A stretch of 64,000 nucleotides of DNA from the NCBI GenBank assembly GCA_012274445.1, contig JAAROD010000080.1, positions 1,178,001-1,242,000 of the forward strand, written 5' to 3'. The position numbers and the translations under genes were made by a program. The notes under the pieces are model-generated. The model had not been told where the DNA came from, ran no database searches, and saw nothing but the letters and a program-made list of their open reading frames with translations. This DNA is from Sclerotiophoma versabilis. Its lineage: Eukaryota > Ascomycota > Dothideomycetes > Pleosporales > Didymellaceae. Below, piece after piece: positions 22,458-34,683 of this stretch (within the stretch, counting starts at the first letter, position 1; the number at the start of each line of letters is the position of its first letter).

Positions 22458-25400
22458 GTTGGTAGTTCCTCAAATCTTCTCTCATATTAGCATGATGATG
22501 CTGAAGCTTGCAGAGGGATCAGAACATACCTTGGTATACCAAAGAGGAGTCTAATTTGGCCTTGACCAACGTGGTCTTTTCAAACAGTGGTGGAGGTGGG
22601 GAAGAAGTGCTTGTAGATTGACGATATGTCTAGAAGTGATAGGAGCCTGAGGACGCTGAAGAAGCGAGCCGTTAGTACGATTGATAACTGACTTGTGAGT
22701 GAGATAGAAGAAGTCAGGCAGCAGCGTTAAACATGACATAGGGACTACCACTGAGTGTCACTTCTACTGCCGGCAAGCGCTTCGCAGCTCAATGCCACGG
22801 AGCTGCTCGCAGCTACCAGGAGATACTTGTGGGTTGTGGGGTGGTGATGAGAGCTGACAGACTGCAACTGGTTACTTACAGGAGGTTGAAGCAGTGGTTG
22901 GGGTGCTGCTGGCTGATAGCTTGATGGTAATGAGACCGAAAGATCGAAGAGCGTGCGGAGAGCAGAATGAATTCGCGCTAATTAGTGGGTCCTGGAGAAT
23001 AATGCCGGCACTGACGTGGTGACAGTCAGATGGCAGACTCGTGTCGTTCGCTGCTGATTTGGAGGCAGGAGCGGTCGGCGCTGGAGGGGTATGGGGTATT
23101 ACTGTAGTCCGAGATTATCTTAGCAAAGTACACAAGGAACATCGTAACCCGAAGAGGAAAGTAGACAGCAAGCATAAATCGACTTGGTCTGGTGCTGCGT
23201 GGAAACGTGGCTTTTGCCTGCTCTTTCCTGTGCTTGTCCATGCATGCTGTTGCGCGCGACCCTTTTGGCGTGCAGCTTCGCGGGCCAACCACAACGCCCC
23301 AGCAACATGATACCACAGCACAAACTACGTGCCAAACATTCTGCGAAAGGTCTAGAGGACCCTGCAGTCTCCGTCCAGTGCAGCCCCGAACAGCATTCAA
23401 ATTGGCAGCGCATGGTTCTGGAAAGCGCAGATTCCGCACGTCGGCCTTTGCACGCCATCTTCCTCCTCTCAGACGACCGCTCTCTTATCCAAAATGAACC
23501 TGGAGAGAAATATTGTAATGGAAAGAGAAGGAAAGGCAGTGAGACTGTAGAAGTATGGATGAAAGTGAGCTTGCTTACCTAGATATCAAAAGAGCGTCTA
23601 CCAAAATTACGCAGCGGCGGGGTATCGATGCACAACACGATCTATCAAATAGCGCGGCAGTATATCCTACACGTCTGTCAGTACCTGAAGCCAGCCGCTA
23701 CCGCAGCATACACAATACGAGGCTGCAGGGCAAGGCTGTAGTCGACTGTTATACCCTGAAAAGGGCAAGCAACTCGAGTACACAGCTATAGGACACGTAC
23801 CAGACAATCTATACCAAGAAGGCACTTGTAACCTTTAAACAAATCAGACCGGTCTGAAAGGTAACTGGGTTAAAGTAAGCTTAGACTGATAAAATGTGGC
23901 GACATGTTAGAGTCCCGGCAGCGACAGCATACCTCAAAAACGTACATGAACGAGCGCCAAACACTTGCCCAGTCTAACCCTACTTTTCCTTGCGGACTTT
24001 GGAAGACAAGACGATACTCTATAGCATCAGCCGCTGCATGGGATTATGCAAGTCTGCGATCGGCGAGGAAGCTTCGCAGCTGAAGAATGTGGGGAAGCGC
24101 CACGTTCTAACCCAAGGCTGCCCAGTCTGTTGCGGACCAGAGGTTGATGGAAGAACACGCGATCACTAGAGCGGGCACATCATCGCCCTGTGCTTCGAGC
24201 AACAAAGGAAGATAATACAAAGCACGAAATCCGGCGTCCACGGTGGCCAGACTGGTGACAGGAGGTCCCCTTCTTGGCACTGGTTCGAAACGGTTGAGAT
24301 CGGACCTGCTGCAGACACCCTAAAGTTGCCTGAGCTTTAGTAGATCAGGAGACAGGTCGAAGGCGGCGGTGGTGCGATCAGCGTGTGGCGATTTTGGAAC
24401 AGACGAGGAGAGGGGTCCAGATCGAGGAGTTGTCTTTGCGGGTAAGACACCTGTAACAGAGGAGCGGGCAGAAGTCAGAAACACGCAGACATTCAACGCC
24501 TTTGAGGCTTCTGCAAACTCGCACGGCTGGTTCAAGGATCAGGGGCTCGAGGTGGCAGATGCGCGACAAAATGCGGAGACGGCCAGACCGACTGAGGCTA
24601 GCCCTGCGTCTTCCAGGCGAACACCTGCAAATTGCTGCGCTGTTGGGGGGTAGCGAAGCCCGGGACAGGGAGCTACCATCGAATCATCGGGCCCTTGTCA
24701 CACGTCCCGCAGCACCCCTCCAGACCTCGTCTTCCTCTTTTTCATCAAAAGGTCATCAGTCCCGCCCTATCGATCGGCGCAAAGAGGTTGAGCTTTGTCG
24801 CATATATGGGGTCTATCGACACGACCCCTCTCTCGTCCCATCCAGACTCTAATGATCCCAGCGAATGGAATTTCTCCTCTTTGAAAGCTTTACATCGCTG
24901 CACACCGTTCTGCTTCGGCCTCAAGCGCCATCGTTCACGACCCCGCCCGGCCTATGCGGTAGCAGTGGAGATCCAAACAGGAAGCCCGCCAACTCTGGAA
25001 CGGAAGGAACAATGTCACGCGCCATGCGCTGAACCTAGTACGGAGAACGAACAGGGACCTTAGCTCTCGATGCTCTTCGATGCTGCTCCTCGTTCGCATT
25101 GCTCCGCGAAGATCCAGTAACTCGTTACGTGCAGCTTCTAGTGTTGTCTAATTTGACGGTGCTCCCTCGTGTAACCTAACGAATGGATGAACGGTTCCTG
25201 AAGCTAGCACTGGAGGATCGATGTCAAGGCTCCTGGAGATGGTTCGCAAGACGTTCACCAGTTGTGATCGTCTGGGTGTCACAACGTTCCCTCATGCTGG
25301 CGTTGAGCACACGAACACAACATGTTTGCTGGATGTAATTCCCGTCTTGGTCTTTACGAATTGAAATTCGCAGATCGACCAGTGATTGGAATGTCGTCAA

Positions 25401-28045
25401 CCCCGCATTTCTCAGAGACGCATCGAGGTTCAATATCCGCACCCAAGCTTTTCGGGCAGCTCCAGTGAGCAGTGTGCCCGCTCGGGTGGCTGACGCCGAG
25501 CTACTAAGTCGATATGATCCCTATGGAACCACCATTGGTCACCACGCACGAGGAACTTCGCTCGTCCATGTTCCGAGCCTGCGCTCAAGAGAAGAATTGC
25601 AGCACCCGAGCCAGTATGTCTCATGTGTATGCCACCAACCGTTGATTCAACGATTCTTCGCATGCATGCAGTGTCGTCTTATCTCCTTATGGTCGCCGAA
25701 GCGTTCGTTACTCAACCGATCGAGGGCTGCTCTAATCTACAAGACGGGTTTCAAGGTTCGAGACCAGATTGTATTCCGTGCTGGAATCCTTGCTTGGCGT
25801 TAAGAGCAACTAAACTGGTCTGCTGTTGATGCCTGTCTTCTTGTCGTTGCGTCCGACAGACGTTCACAGACACTGGTCCAGGCTTGCCGCCAACAGCATA
25901 TTATCGACAACGAAAGCCCCAAGCCCATAAGAGCACTCCCCTATTATTCGATCCAAAGGCCATTGACGCGCAAGCAGTGGGCTAATGGCGTTCAATGTGG
26001 GTTGAGATAAAGGAGCTTCCTCACTGAGGCTGACGGCGCCCGGTTCACTATCGAAGATCATTCTCGAGGAACAGCTGTACCTTGCTCGCTGGCGTTCAGA
26101 TGCGCCTGCTAGCGGCTGTAGGGTTCGAGGAGGTGCAATTGATAGGGTCAATTGTTTGCTTCGAATCCGAGCTGCATGCGACGGTCCCTCGAGTTATTGG
26201 TGAAGAGTTTATGGCCAATAAACTGGTTTACTACTTAAGTTGTGAACGCTTGTTGGCACAATGTGCGATTGAACATGTTTTGATGCAGTCTCGGCGAAGC
26301 CGAGGCGGTGTCGATCATGTAGAGTGGAAGGAGAGCAGGAAGGTGCTTCGAGCTTAGGCAACATCACCACTGTACGTCCCCATAAAAACGACCACGCCAC
26401 GCGAACGCCCAAAGATTCCACGAGGCTGGAAGAGCAAGGTTTTCCGCAAGACTCAACGCTCTTCCCAAACCGAGGGCTTGCAACCCGCATGTAGCATGAT
26501 ATGCTACTTGAGCTACAGCTTCCCTGGTAGCGACAAATCAACGTTGGTCTTTGGATTGGTTCGGTGGCATTGTGCGGATGACAGATCTTTAACGTACAGG
26601 TCGATGAGCCCATCAAACTTACACAGACACCTCTGATTTAAGAAATCAATCCTCCAGTGTGCAGCAAGCGTTAAGTGCCGCCTGAGGCCTTCCGAGCTAC
26701 ATCGCTTCTGAAATGTAGATGACACTAGTGGCTCTGGTCACAATCGTAAATCTAGAAAAGCGCGCGACTGTGAACAATGAGGATCTTCACAACAGCGCTT
26801 TGCCATTGTTCGCGCCAACCTATTACCATGCACTGAGCGTATACGCAGATTACTTGCTTGGTCCTGGTAAGGATCTCAACTTCCCTATGAAGTACGACTC
26901 TCATGCATGCTCTCAAGGCCTCCGCACTGGTATGAGAGGGTGTAGATAAACTGCTTTGCAGCTATCACCACGTCGAAGATCACGTGTGACGTAACCCTCT
27001 TGTCTTAACAAAGATGGGTCGCTCACGCCCGCCTTCAAAAGTCGCTTAGACCGAGACTCATGTCTTCGCAATACAGATACGGGCTGGACATGTGTAGTGA
27101 GAAAAGGTGCGTTGGTTGGAGACTTTGGATGTACACGCACGGTAGAAGTCGCACATAGCAGAGGCGCAACACGCGAAGGAACGCCACAACATCTTAAAGC
27201 TTGGGGCTAGCAGACCCTGACGCTGTTCACGATCTGATGCGTCATGGGCGCATGGCGACCCTTCAGCCACATGCAGACCCGTGCTCAACACACCACAGAC
27301 TCCGAGGCTTCCTGTCCGCGGCCAACGTGGTGATGATAATGTAAATCCGGAGACAACCTCCTCGATGACTCCCACATTTCGCTATCGAACCTGGAAAGCC
27401 ACAATTGCTCAGGCTCGCTGACGTTCTGGAATATTGAAAGTTGTCATACAACGTTAACACACTCCATCTGACGTAGGCGCTTGCAGTAGCTTTGTTCGGA
27501 GGAAAAAACAGCGGGCGTTGTGATGCAAACAAAGGTCTTGTTCTTAGGCCGCTGCAGGGCTGCTAACGCTGCCGATCCCTTGTGGACTTGCATCATCAGG
27601 CTGAGTGTCAAAACAACCACGCGCTTGCTACACGTGTGCCAGCTACCGAGGTGTGAAGATGGGGTTTGAAAGCGAGGAACTGCTCTTGAAACTCATGCAC
27701 GGCAGCCACTGCTTCTTCGCGCGGATCATTGGGATCCATCTGCTTATTCGCGAAACTCAAGAACGAGGATGATTGGCACAAGCGCCGCATAACCCCCGAT
27801 CCGGGACCGGCGGCCCAGTTGTGACGTATGCCAGCCAACCAGTCTCTCGATGACGAAGGAAGCCGCAGCTCCCGCTAACGTTTATATGTGCAGTGCAGCT
27901 CCCCCGGTAGATCACCTTACACCAGCCTCCTGCATTTACACAGAGCCCCATACTCCGCACCCATTCATCAATCCCAAAGAGAACCGAGTTTTGGTTCACT
28001 GTACAACTCTACTTTACCTTTGTCAACCATATCACATAATTGAAA
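22458..28045. other. Gene-poor 5.6-kb stretch, no supported gene
   Basis: Between the divergent PSP1-domain and MARVEL genes. Their promoters and leaders occupy the two ends; the region 22460-23000 is pyrimidine-rich on the leftward strand with several GT/AG pairs, consistent with a spliced leader. The rest (about 23.6-27.8 kb) has only short frames, up to about 140 codons, on both strands (for example 23026-23439 and 26209-26616, leftward). None carries a domain or family resemblance I can name. No transposon ends, tRNA or long repeats were recognised. Confidence 0.45.
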
Positions 28046-28654
28046 ATGGTGTCGCGAGTACTGGGTATGGGCCTTCGTGCCTTCCAGGTACGTGCATTCT
28101 CAAGTCATCAAGATGGTGCCTAATTAACGATCTTACAGCTCTTCTGTGCTATCATCGTCACAGCCATGGCTGGCAACAACATTGCACGCGCGACTAATGG
28201 CACACACTCGGTCATCAACTACACACTGTTCGTTGGTGTATGGTGGTTGCTCACGCTTCTGTACTTCCTTCCCACGGCATTCATCGACAAGTTCGCCATC
28301 CCCATTGTTGATATGGTCTTGGATGGTTTGAGCGTGCTGTTCGGCTTCTGCGCCGCCGTTGCGCTGCCCGCCATCCTTGGAGCCCACAGCTGCTCGAACA
28401 GGGTTCGTAATCTTCCGACCGGCTTCATCGTGCAACGACTGACGAACTAATAGAACTACACTCTCCACAACGGTGTCACCAACAGCTCGCCTGGCCTCGA
28501 GCAAAACTGCCGCCAGGCTCAGACCGCAACTGCCTTCCTGTGGTTCGGCTGGGCTGCATTCGTTGCCACCCTCGTCTTCTCCGTTATGGCTGGCAAGGGT
28601 GGTGCTGTTCGTGGTGGCATCCGTCGCGGTGGTCCCGCCATGAGCCAGGTCTAG
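28046..28654 (+). CDS. MARVEL-domain four-helix membrane protein
   Basis: Three exons (28046-28087, 28139-28402, 28454-28654), both introns 51 nt, give 168 residues; joining them removes several in-frame stops. Four membrane helices are visible at about 8-28, 40-60, 68-96 and 125-147, with the order and spacing of the MARVEL fold (as in yeast Nce102/Fhn1-like proteins). The loop between helices 3 and 4 carries Cys (HSCSNR ... NCRQAQ) and N-glycosylation sites (NYT, NSS), so it should face outside. The C-terminus is short, Gly/Arg-rich and cytosolic (RGGIRRGGPAMSQV). Family members organise plasma-membrane domains (eisosomes) or act in vesicle traffic. The tiny 14-codon first exon starts at the ATG in AAAATGGTG context. 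The second donor is GTTCGT, less usual but in frame, with a CTGAC branch site before the TAG acceptor. Confidence 0.85.
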
Positions 28655-29469
28655 GAGACTGCTTGTAATGTCTACTCGGATTCTTCGTGGAACACGCGAA
28701 TGGACTACGGCGATGCCTAGCATCAGCCGGATCTACGCGGAACGTACAATGAAGAGAGCTAGGCTGTGCTATCGTTCACGCCTTGTATATGTACTATATT
28801 GATGACGGACATAATATTACATCGCGCAAGACGCAGATGTGGGTGGTTAGGTTAGGGGTACCCGGAAAGATGGGACCATGGTTATGGCGTTCTATACGCT
28901 CAGCGAACATTGTAATACCATGATTAGTACGAATTTATGAATCACATCAACCATTCACGTGCACTCTCAATGTCAGCTTTGCTTCTCCTTACATTGCGTC
29001 CACCATCCGTATCCATGCGTTCTCCTGATATAGTATTTCCATGTCGTATCAATCAGACGCGGTTCGGTAGAGCAACGACTGCACCAAGAATGCGTGTGCA
29101 AGGAGGATTCACTGACTGAAGGTCATGTCCGTTTTTGCGCTCATGCATCACAGAATCACAGGCACGCTTGGGGTCGAGGCTGGTGTGGCTTGTTAGCATC
29201 CTCTTGGCGAAACGGCTCGTGCACGCTGTTTGGTTGCGGATAGCGGATGTAAACAACACCATCGCTCCTGCACTGCTACGATCCCCGGCCGACGCGCGCA
29301 TCGCTTTTGACGCAGTTATTCTTCACTGACGCGGTATTGAATCGACATGATCAGCTAGCCTAGGCCCGCTGCTGTCCTTCTTGTCTCTTCTTGATCCATC
29401 GCGACGCGTGTTTCTTCCCTTCAACCGTCCGATCCCGTTGCCACCGCGCACACAGCTACTAGGTTCGAC
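28655..29469. other. Intergenic between MARVEL and INCENP genes
   Basis: About 800 bases holding the 3' untranslated region of the MARVEL gene and the promoter of the INCENP gene. The last 100 bases are pyrimidine-rich (CTTCTTGTCTCTTCTTG). No other feature is seen. Confidence 0.45.
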
Positions 29470-32400
29470 ATGACGGCCGCCCGTAACAAAATACCCGCCA
29501 TCGGGTCAGCGCAATGGATTCTCGAGGAGCGACACCAGTCGAATGATCTCGTCACACAGGAGTTGGAGGATTTTGGCTTCTCTGTGCGCAATGAGCTGGA
29601 ATGGCTCAACGAACACATGACGGATATCTTCGCCAAGGATGGGCAGTATGTCGCGCAATGCACAAGCTCATGCGACGGCCATTGACATCTTGCTAGACAC
29701 AACTTGGATGTATTTAAGACACCGGGAAAATTACGCGGCAAGACGCCTCACACAACACGCAAGAGGACTGTTGCGGAGCCTCGACAGGTGCGCATCAGAA
29801 GCCAGGGTCAGTCTGATTGTACTAACAGCAAACAGCCTCTTGCAAACCTCTTTGCAGCAGACCTTCAACAGCGCACGACACCGGCCGAGCAAAGTCTACG
29901 GGAGATCGCCCAGAGAAGCACAGTCAAATCAAAATTTCACATCGCGGAAGACACCGAGAATGAAGCTCCCGTCCAGTCGCCGAAGCCACCATCTCCTGTA
30001 GCGCGTCAGTTGTTCTCGAAAGCATCGAGCAACGACAATGAGAACCCCGTCGACAGTTTCGATCATGAGTACTCCGATGAACGCTCACCACCCCAGCCTG
30101 TCCCCGCGCAATGGACATCATTTGAGACACAAGACACAGCTTTCAGCTCACAAGCTGATGACGTCTTCTCACCACCACGTACACAAACGACACAAGCCAC
30201 ACAGTCCTTTAGACATTCCATGGACGATCTGGACGCCGACGAGGTCGAGGAGAAGAACATACCAGAGGACGCACCGGAGGACTCGTTTGTCTCGGCGAAT
30301 GATGCGTTTGGCAGCAAGACCGCATCGACTGAGAACTTGCGCCAACAAGCAGAGCTCAATGACGCGCTTCTCGATGAAGACTTCCAGGAGGATCTGCGGA
30401 CAGAAAGCCGCGGCACGGTCGTGCATCACGATATTGACGTTGCAGACGACGATGAAGAAGACGATGATATGCAAGATATCTCACATTTCCCGAAGCCTCC
30501 TCGCGTTGTGTCCGACTCTCACAGCATCGGTGCTGAGACACATGAAGCCCTCGATATCGCTAACCGACAAGCCCACGCGCCCGAACCTGAGATGCTCTTT
30601 AACTCCACAGAAATCGATCGTTCTCAGACACCAGCTGGCCTTCCGCCAGCCTCTTTCGAACATATCACACATAATAATACCATGGTCCACCACGATGTCG
30701 ATGATGAGATGGAGGTTGACGAGGAGCCTACGCCGTCGGAGCACTCAAGTCCTGTGAAGGCGCTGGTTAGGAAGAGCAGTCTCACATTCGCCTGTCTACC
30801 CGCACGAGAGCCGATTCTTCCTAAGAAAAGCATGGGACGAACAAGTCAAATCAGGCACACTGGAGGCAAGAGCCTTGGGGCCTCACAGATGGTGCAGCCC
30901 GTGGAGTCGCAATATGATGGCAACATGGATATGGACGAGGATCGACCTACCTTGCAGCGCGAGGAATCGGAAACAACAAAGACGCATAACAAGACATCCA
31001 CTCAGCGCTTGTTTGAGCGTTTCCAGATGCTCGAACAGCACGCACCACCAAAACGGATCAGCCAAAACATCCTATCACAATCCTCTCGGCCTTCGGTCTA
31101 CCCTGCTACGGCCTCACAACCAAAGGAGGCTGTACCTCCTGTGCAGACATCGCAGTCGCAGCCCTCATATCCCACCCTTCCAGCAGAACCAGGACGGGAA
31201 GAAACAGAGGAAGAGGACGATGATGATGATTCATGGATCGCGGCACCGAGCAAGACGGCCGCTCCCGCAGCCAATCCTGTCAGGCCTCCGATCAACAAGA
31301 GCCATACTGTGGCTACTCATTCCTCACCGCATAAACTGAAGCCATCACCTATCAAATTGGTTTCAACATCCAACCCAGATCTCTCAGCAGCTGCGGACTC
31401 GACCACTCCGGTTGGCTCCCCAGCTGGTAAGAAATACATGGATGCCCCTCTCAGTGCGTCAAAGGCTAAATTTTACTCAGCTCTTCGCGCCGCGAAGGAC
31501 AAGCTCATCGGCTCTACTACCACCAGTGCACAGGCTAAGCTCGACGCTCTCTCTTCTAGCCCTAAACGACCGGAACTGCAACCTGCACCGTCCTCAGACG
31601 ATCTTCCCAGCAGCCCAAAGCGAATTGAAAGGCCTATTTCCATCTTCTCTCATATGCGGTCGCCATCGAAGGATTCTGTCAAGTCCGCCAAATCCACAAA
31701 ATCTGCGAAATCCACGAAATCAGACAAGTCGGCTGACGTACCAGGCAGTCCCGTCAAAGAACGCAAGACGCGCAGTTCGACAGAGCGTGAGAAGGCCAAA
31801 GAACGTGAAGCACGCGAGAAGGAAATGCTGCGTAAGCAGAAGAGCGAAGATAAGCTGAAGGAAATGCGCGAGAAAGAGCAATCGAAGGCTGCAGCATACC
31901 ACAAGAAGACAGCGTCGGCGGCGATTGCGAAGACACCTTCCCAGATGTCATCTCAGACTAGCCTCAAGCCGGCTCCTTCTGTCAACATGGCGCCCAAGCC
32001 ACCGCCTCGATCTGACCCCTTAAAACTGAACTCGGCTCCCAAGGATCAAAGTACCGATTCAGCAGACGAGATGCCACCGCCACCTCCACCGAAAAGTTTA
32101 CTTCCTACTTTCCCAACAACGAAGGTCAGGCCGCCTAAGAAGCTTGTCAAACCAAACAGTAAGGACGCACTTCCCAAGCCGCAAGAGCCGCAGAAAATCT
32201 TCATCAAAAACCAATACACTCGTGCACCACCTCCAGCTGCCCGTCCGGCCCCTGTTACCGCAAAACCGACCGTTTCGTCAACCCTCGGCAAATCCACCTC
32301 ATCTAAACCAACTGCAGCTACGCTTTCGAGACCTGGTACAGCACTGTCCAATAAGGTTACACCATCAGTAAAGTCAGCACCAAATACAATGAAGGCTCCC

Positions 32401-33135
32401 CCTGCTTCTAAGGCACCTCGGCCACAGCCACAAGCTACTACGAGCTTCGAAAAGCCGAAGCCCCAAGCGCTGCAAGCACCACAGTCTCGTGCAGACCTCC
32501 CGGCTGCTCGAGCCCCGACGACCCTTAGGACTGTTCAGGATGCGAACTCAATTCGTGTACCTCCAGTCAATACAGCCAAGCCCCCCAAGAGAGCTCTTGA
32601 CAATGATACCGAAACAATCCAGCGCCCACCTAAACGACCATCTCAGCTGAAGCAGAACCCCATCACTCCTGGACACCCCTCACAGTACGCCAAGGGGAAG
32701 ATTCCTGGTCTTGACTCTGCACGGACATCACACTCAAAGCCCATCCAACCGTCGATGCAATACCCTAACGGCGATGATATCAAGCTTCCTGAGATCATGA
32801 CCGACAGCGAAGACGAAGACTCAGATAACGAGTTCGAGCAGCCGTCATGGGTCAATACACCCAATCTGCGGGAGATGCTGTCCACACAGCAACTCATGGA
32901 CCCTGAGGCAATCTTCGGTCCTATCGCCCCGCTGAATATGGAACAAGTGTTCCCGAATAAAGAGAGGCACAAGAGATTCCGCGAGAGGACATCGAGTGCC
33001 TACTGGGTCCATGATCAGGTCACAGATGAGGAGAAGAGGAAGGAAAGAGAGGCGAGGGAGAGGTTGGTGCGCGAGGGCGCGTGGACATACAATCCCTCTC
33101 CTAGGCCGACACCAAGGGCCGGTCCGAGTCACTAA
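29470..33135 (+). CDS. SLI15: Inner centromere protein (INCENP/Sli15), chromosomal passenger complex scaffold
   Basis: Two exons (29470-29645 and 29697-33135; 51-nt intron) give 1204 residues. The first exon brings the N-terminal helix that in this family binds survivin/borealin (AQWILEERHQSNDL), and splicing joins it to FKTPGKLRGKTPHTTRKR, a conserved fungal block. The middle is long, Ser/Pro/acidic and disordered, with many SP/TP sites suited to CDK control. A Lys/Arg/Glu stretch near 740-800 (REKAKEREAREKEMLRKQKS) should form a single alpha helix that binds microtubules. The C-terminal IN-box (about 1105-1165: QPSWVNTPNLREMLSTQQLM, then IFGPIAPLNMEQVF, FRERTSSAYW) binds and activates Aurora kinase; the TSS motif used for phosphorylation by Aurora is present. 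It would act at centromeres and the spindle midzone. Identity rests on the IN-box and N-terminal block. Confidence 0.92.
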
Positions 33136-33701
33136 TTGTGACTATGCAACATGACGCTTGTAGATATGATGTTATTGAGGGCGTTGGAGGGTAAAGCTCG
33201 TCACTATGCAGCTTGTACTTTTTGTTTTGCTTTCGGCGTTTTGGCATGGTACAGCACAGCATCAACCTACATTATGGTTGCTTATGATGGCATGGCGTTT
33301 GACTATCCGTCGCATAGACTTTTCCGTGGAAAGCGGCATTCGAATGAAAGATTTCCCAACTTCAGTCTTTCTTTAGCTTTCAAGGTTCAAGTGTTCTGGC
33401 AGACCCGTACCCAGATTGATTTTCGATTGAATTTTATTAGTTCGTATTAACGATGAGAAAAGTATGGGTAGTTGAGGGGGCGACCCTTCTGTACCAAATT
33501 CAACACGAATAGCATTTCGGTGAGTGGATGATTACCATAGGAACCCTGAAACTGAACCGTGGTATCACTAAAACCAACATAGGCGACGGATACATAAAGA
33601 CATACGGTTTATAGTATGAGGTTTTCCTCGAAAGAAGTCGCCGTGTAACTATCTTCTGCTCACTTGCGTACTTACTTCCGGAATCCCACATCGACTCCAC
33701 C
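33136..33701. other. Intergenic between INCENP and small acidic-tail protein gene
   Basis: 566 bases with the 3' untranslated region of INCENP and the promoter of the next gene. A rightward 99-codon frame (33151-33450) shows nothing recognisable. No repeat is seen. Confidence 0.4.
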
Positions 33702-34631
33702 ATGTCTAACGACACTTACTGGCCCTCGTGGAAGGATCCAGATTGGAACAATGCTCGCGGTTATGACACTATCCACCCCAACTTCGACGAGCGCCGACGT
33801 CACGAGGAAGAATGCAGGAATGGAGCGCCTACAAGGAGGGACCAACATGACCGTGTGTTCCACCGTTCAGAATCTTCTTCAAGCATAGGCTCACTATATG
33901 CCAACCCACCCTCTCCAACTCTACGCCCAGGTCTACATCCAGTGACAGAGGAGCGCTACACATCGCTTCAAAACGTTCCTCACTTCAGCCTGGGTTACAC
34001 ATCAGCCTCGAGCTACAGATACGGGTTTTCTGTCGTGCCGAAGACACCATCACCAACTCTTCCTCAAGCGGAACCGCTGTACTATCAGCGTCCGCCAGGG
34101 CTGACGCACCCTCTGCCAGAGCCGTTGCCCCAAGTTCTGAGAGTTGTGAACCCAGACGCACCAGTTCCTGAGGACCCCCATCACTCTGAGTCCAGCATTC
34201 CCACCAGCAGGCCATCCACAAAACTCCGACTGAAGAAGAAGAAGAAGAGACCAGAGAGCCGACAAGTAGAGTTTACAGACCTTTTCGCGAGGAAGGATGA
34301 TGAGCAGAAGTGTGACAGCCTGCTCCAGATAAAAACTGCACTACAAGAGAAGCAAAAAGCAAGGATTGGTGTCAAGGAAGTGACTAGGAAGTTGGGGCCT
34401 GCTTTTCAGAACGACAAGGTTCAGCAGAGCAAGGATGAGGAGAAGGCGGAAAAGAAAGCGTCTGCAGAAAAGAATACTGATACTTTCAACCGAATTCTGG
34501 AGGTGCTCAATACTCTTGTTGCCAAGGCTGAGGAGGAAGTGAAGTGGGATAGCGTCGACCTTAGCGATGACGAGGATTGGGAGAAGGTGGCTAGTGACGA
34601 AGGTGCTGATTGGGAGGTGATTAGAAAGTAG
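33702..34631 (+). CDS. Small acidic-tail protein, unknown function
   Basis: Intronless frame of 309 residues with an ATG in good context (CCACC before ATG). I do not recognise a family. The N-terminus is Trp/Asp-rich (TYWPSWKDPDWNNARGYD). The middle is Pro/Ser-rich and disordered. A cluster KKKKKRPESR near 170 is a likely nuclear signal. A charged helix (about 210-265) follows, and the end is acidic with Trp (VDLSDDEDWEKVASDEGADW). The layout suggests a lineage-restricted, perhaps nuclear, protein. It lies just upstream of a decayed zinc-finger gene, whose missing 5' end would fall inside or beyond this gene. Confidence 0.75.
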   Translation: MSNDTYWPSWKDPDWNNARGYDTIHPNFDERRRHEEECRNGAPTRRDQHDRVFHRSESSSSIGSLYANPPSPTLRPGLHPVTEERYTSLQNVPHFSLGYTSASSYRYGFSVVPKTPSPTLPQAEPLYYQRPPGLTHPLPEPLPQVLRVVNPDAPVPEDPHHSESSIPTSRPSTKLRLKKKKKRPESRQVEFTDLFARKDDEQKCDSLLQIKTALQEKQKARIGVKEVTRKLGPAFQNDKVQQSKDEEKAEKKASAEKNTDTFNRILEVLNTLVAKAEEEVKWDSVDLSDDEDWEKVASDEGADWEVIRK

Positions 34632-34683
34632 AGACCTTTCCTGTTGTGTTTTACAAGTTAGTTAGAGTACGGAGAACTAAGTA

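Noticed and set aside
26209..26616. 135-codon leftward frame
   Set aside because: Ser/Cys/Arg-rich with no domain; consistent with chance in a 5.6-kb non-coding stretch.
22458..28045. RIP-mutated transposon in the gene-poor stretch
   Set aside because: Base composition does not look strongly AT-biased by eye, and no transposase or LTR fragment was recognised; RIP indices could not be computed here.
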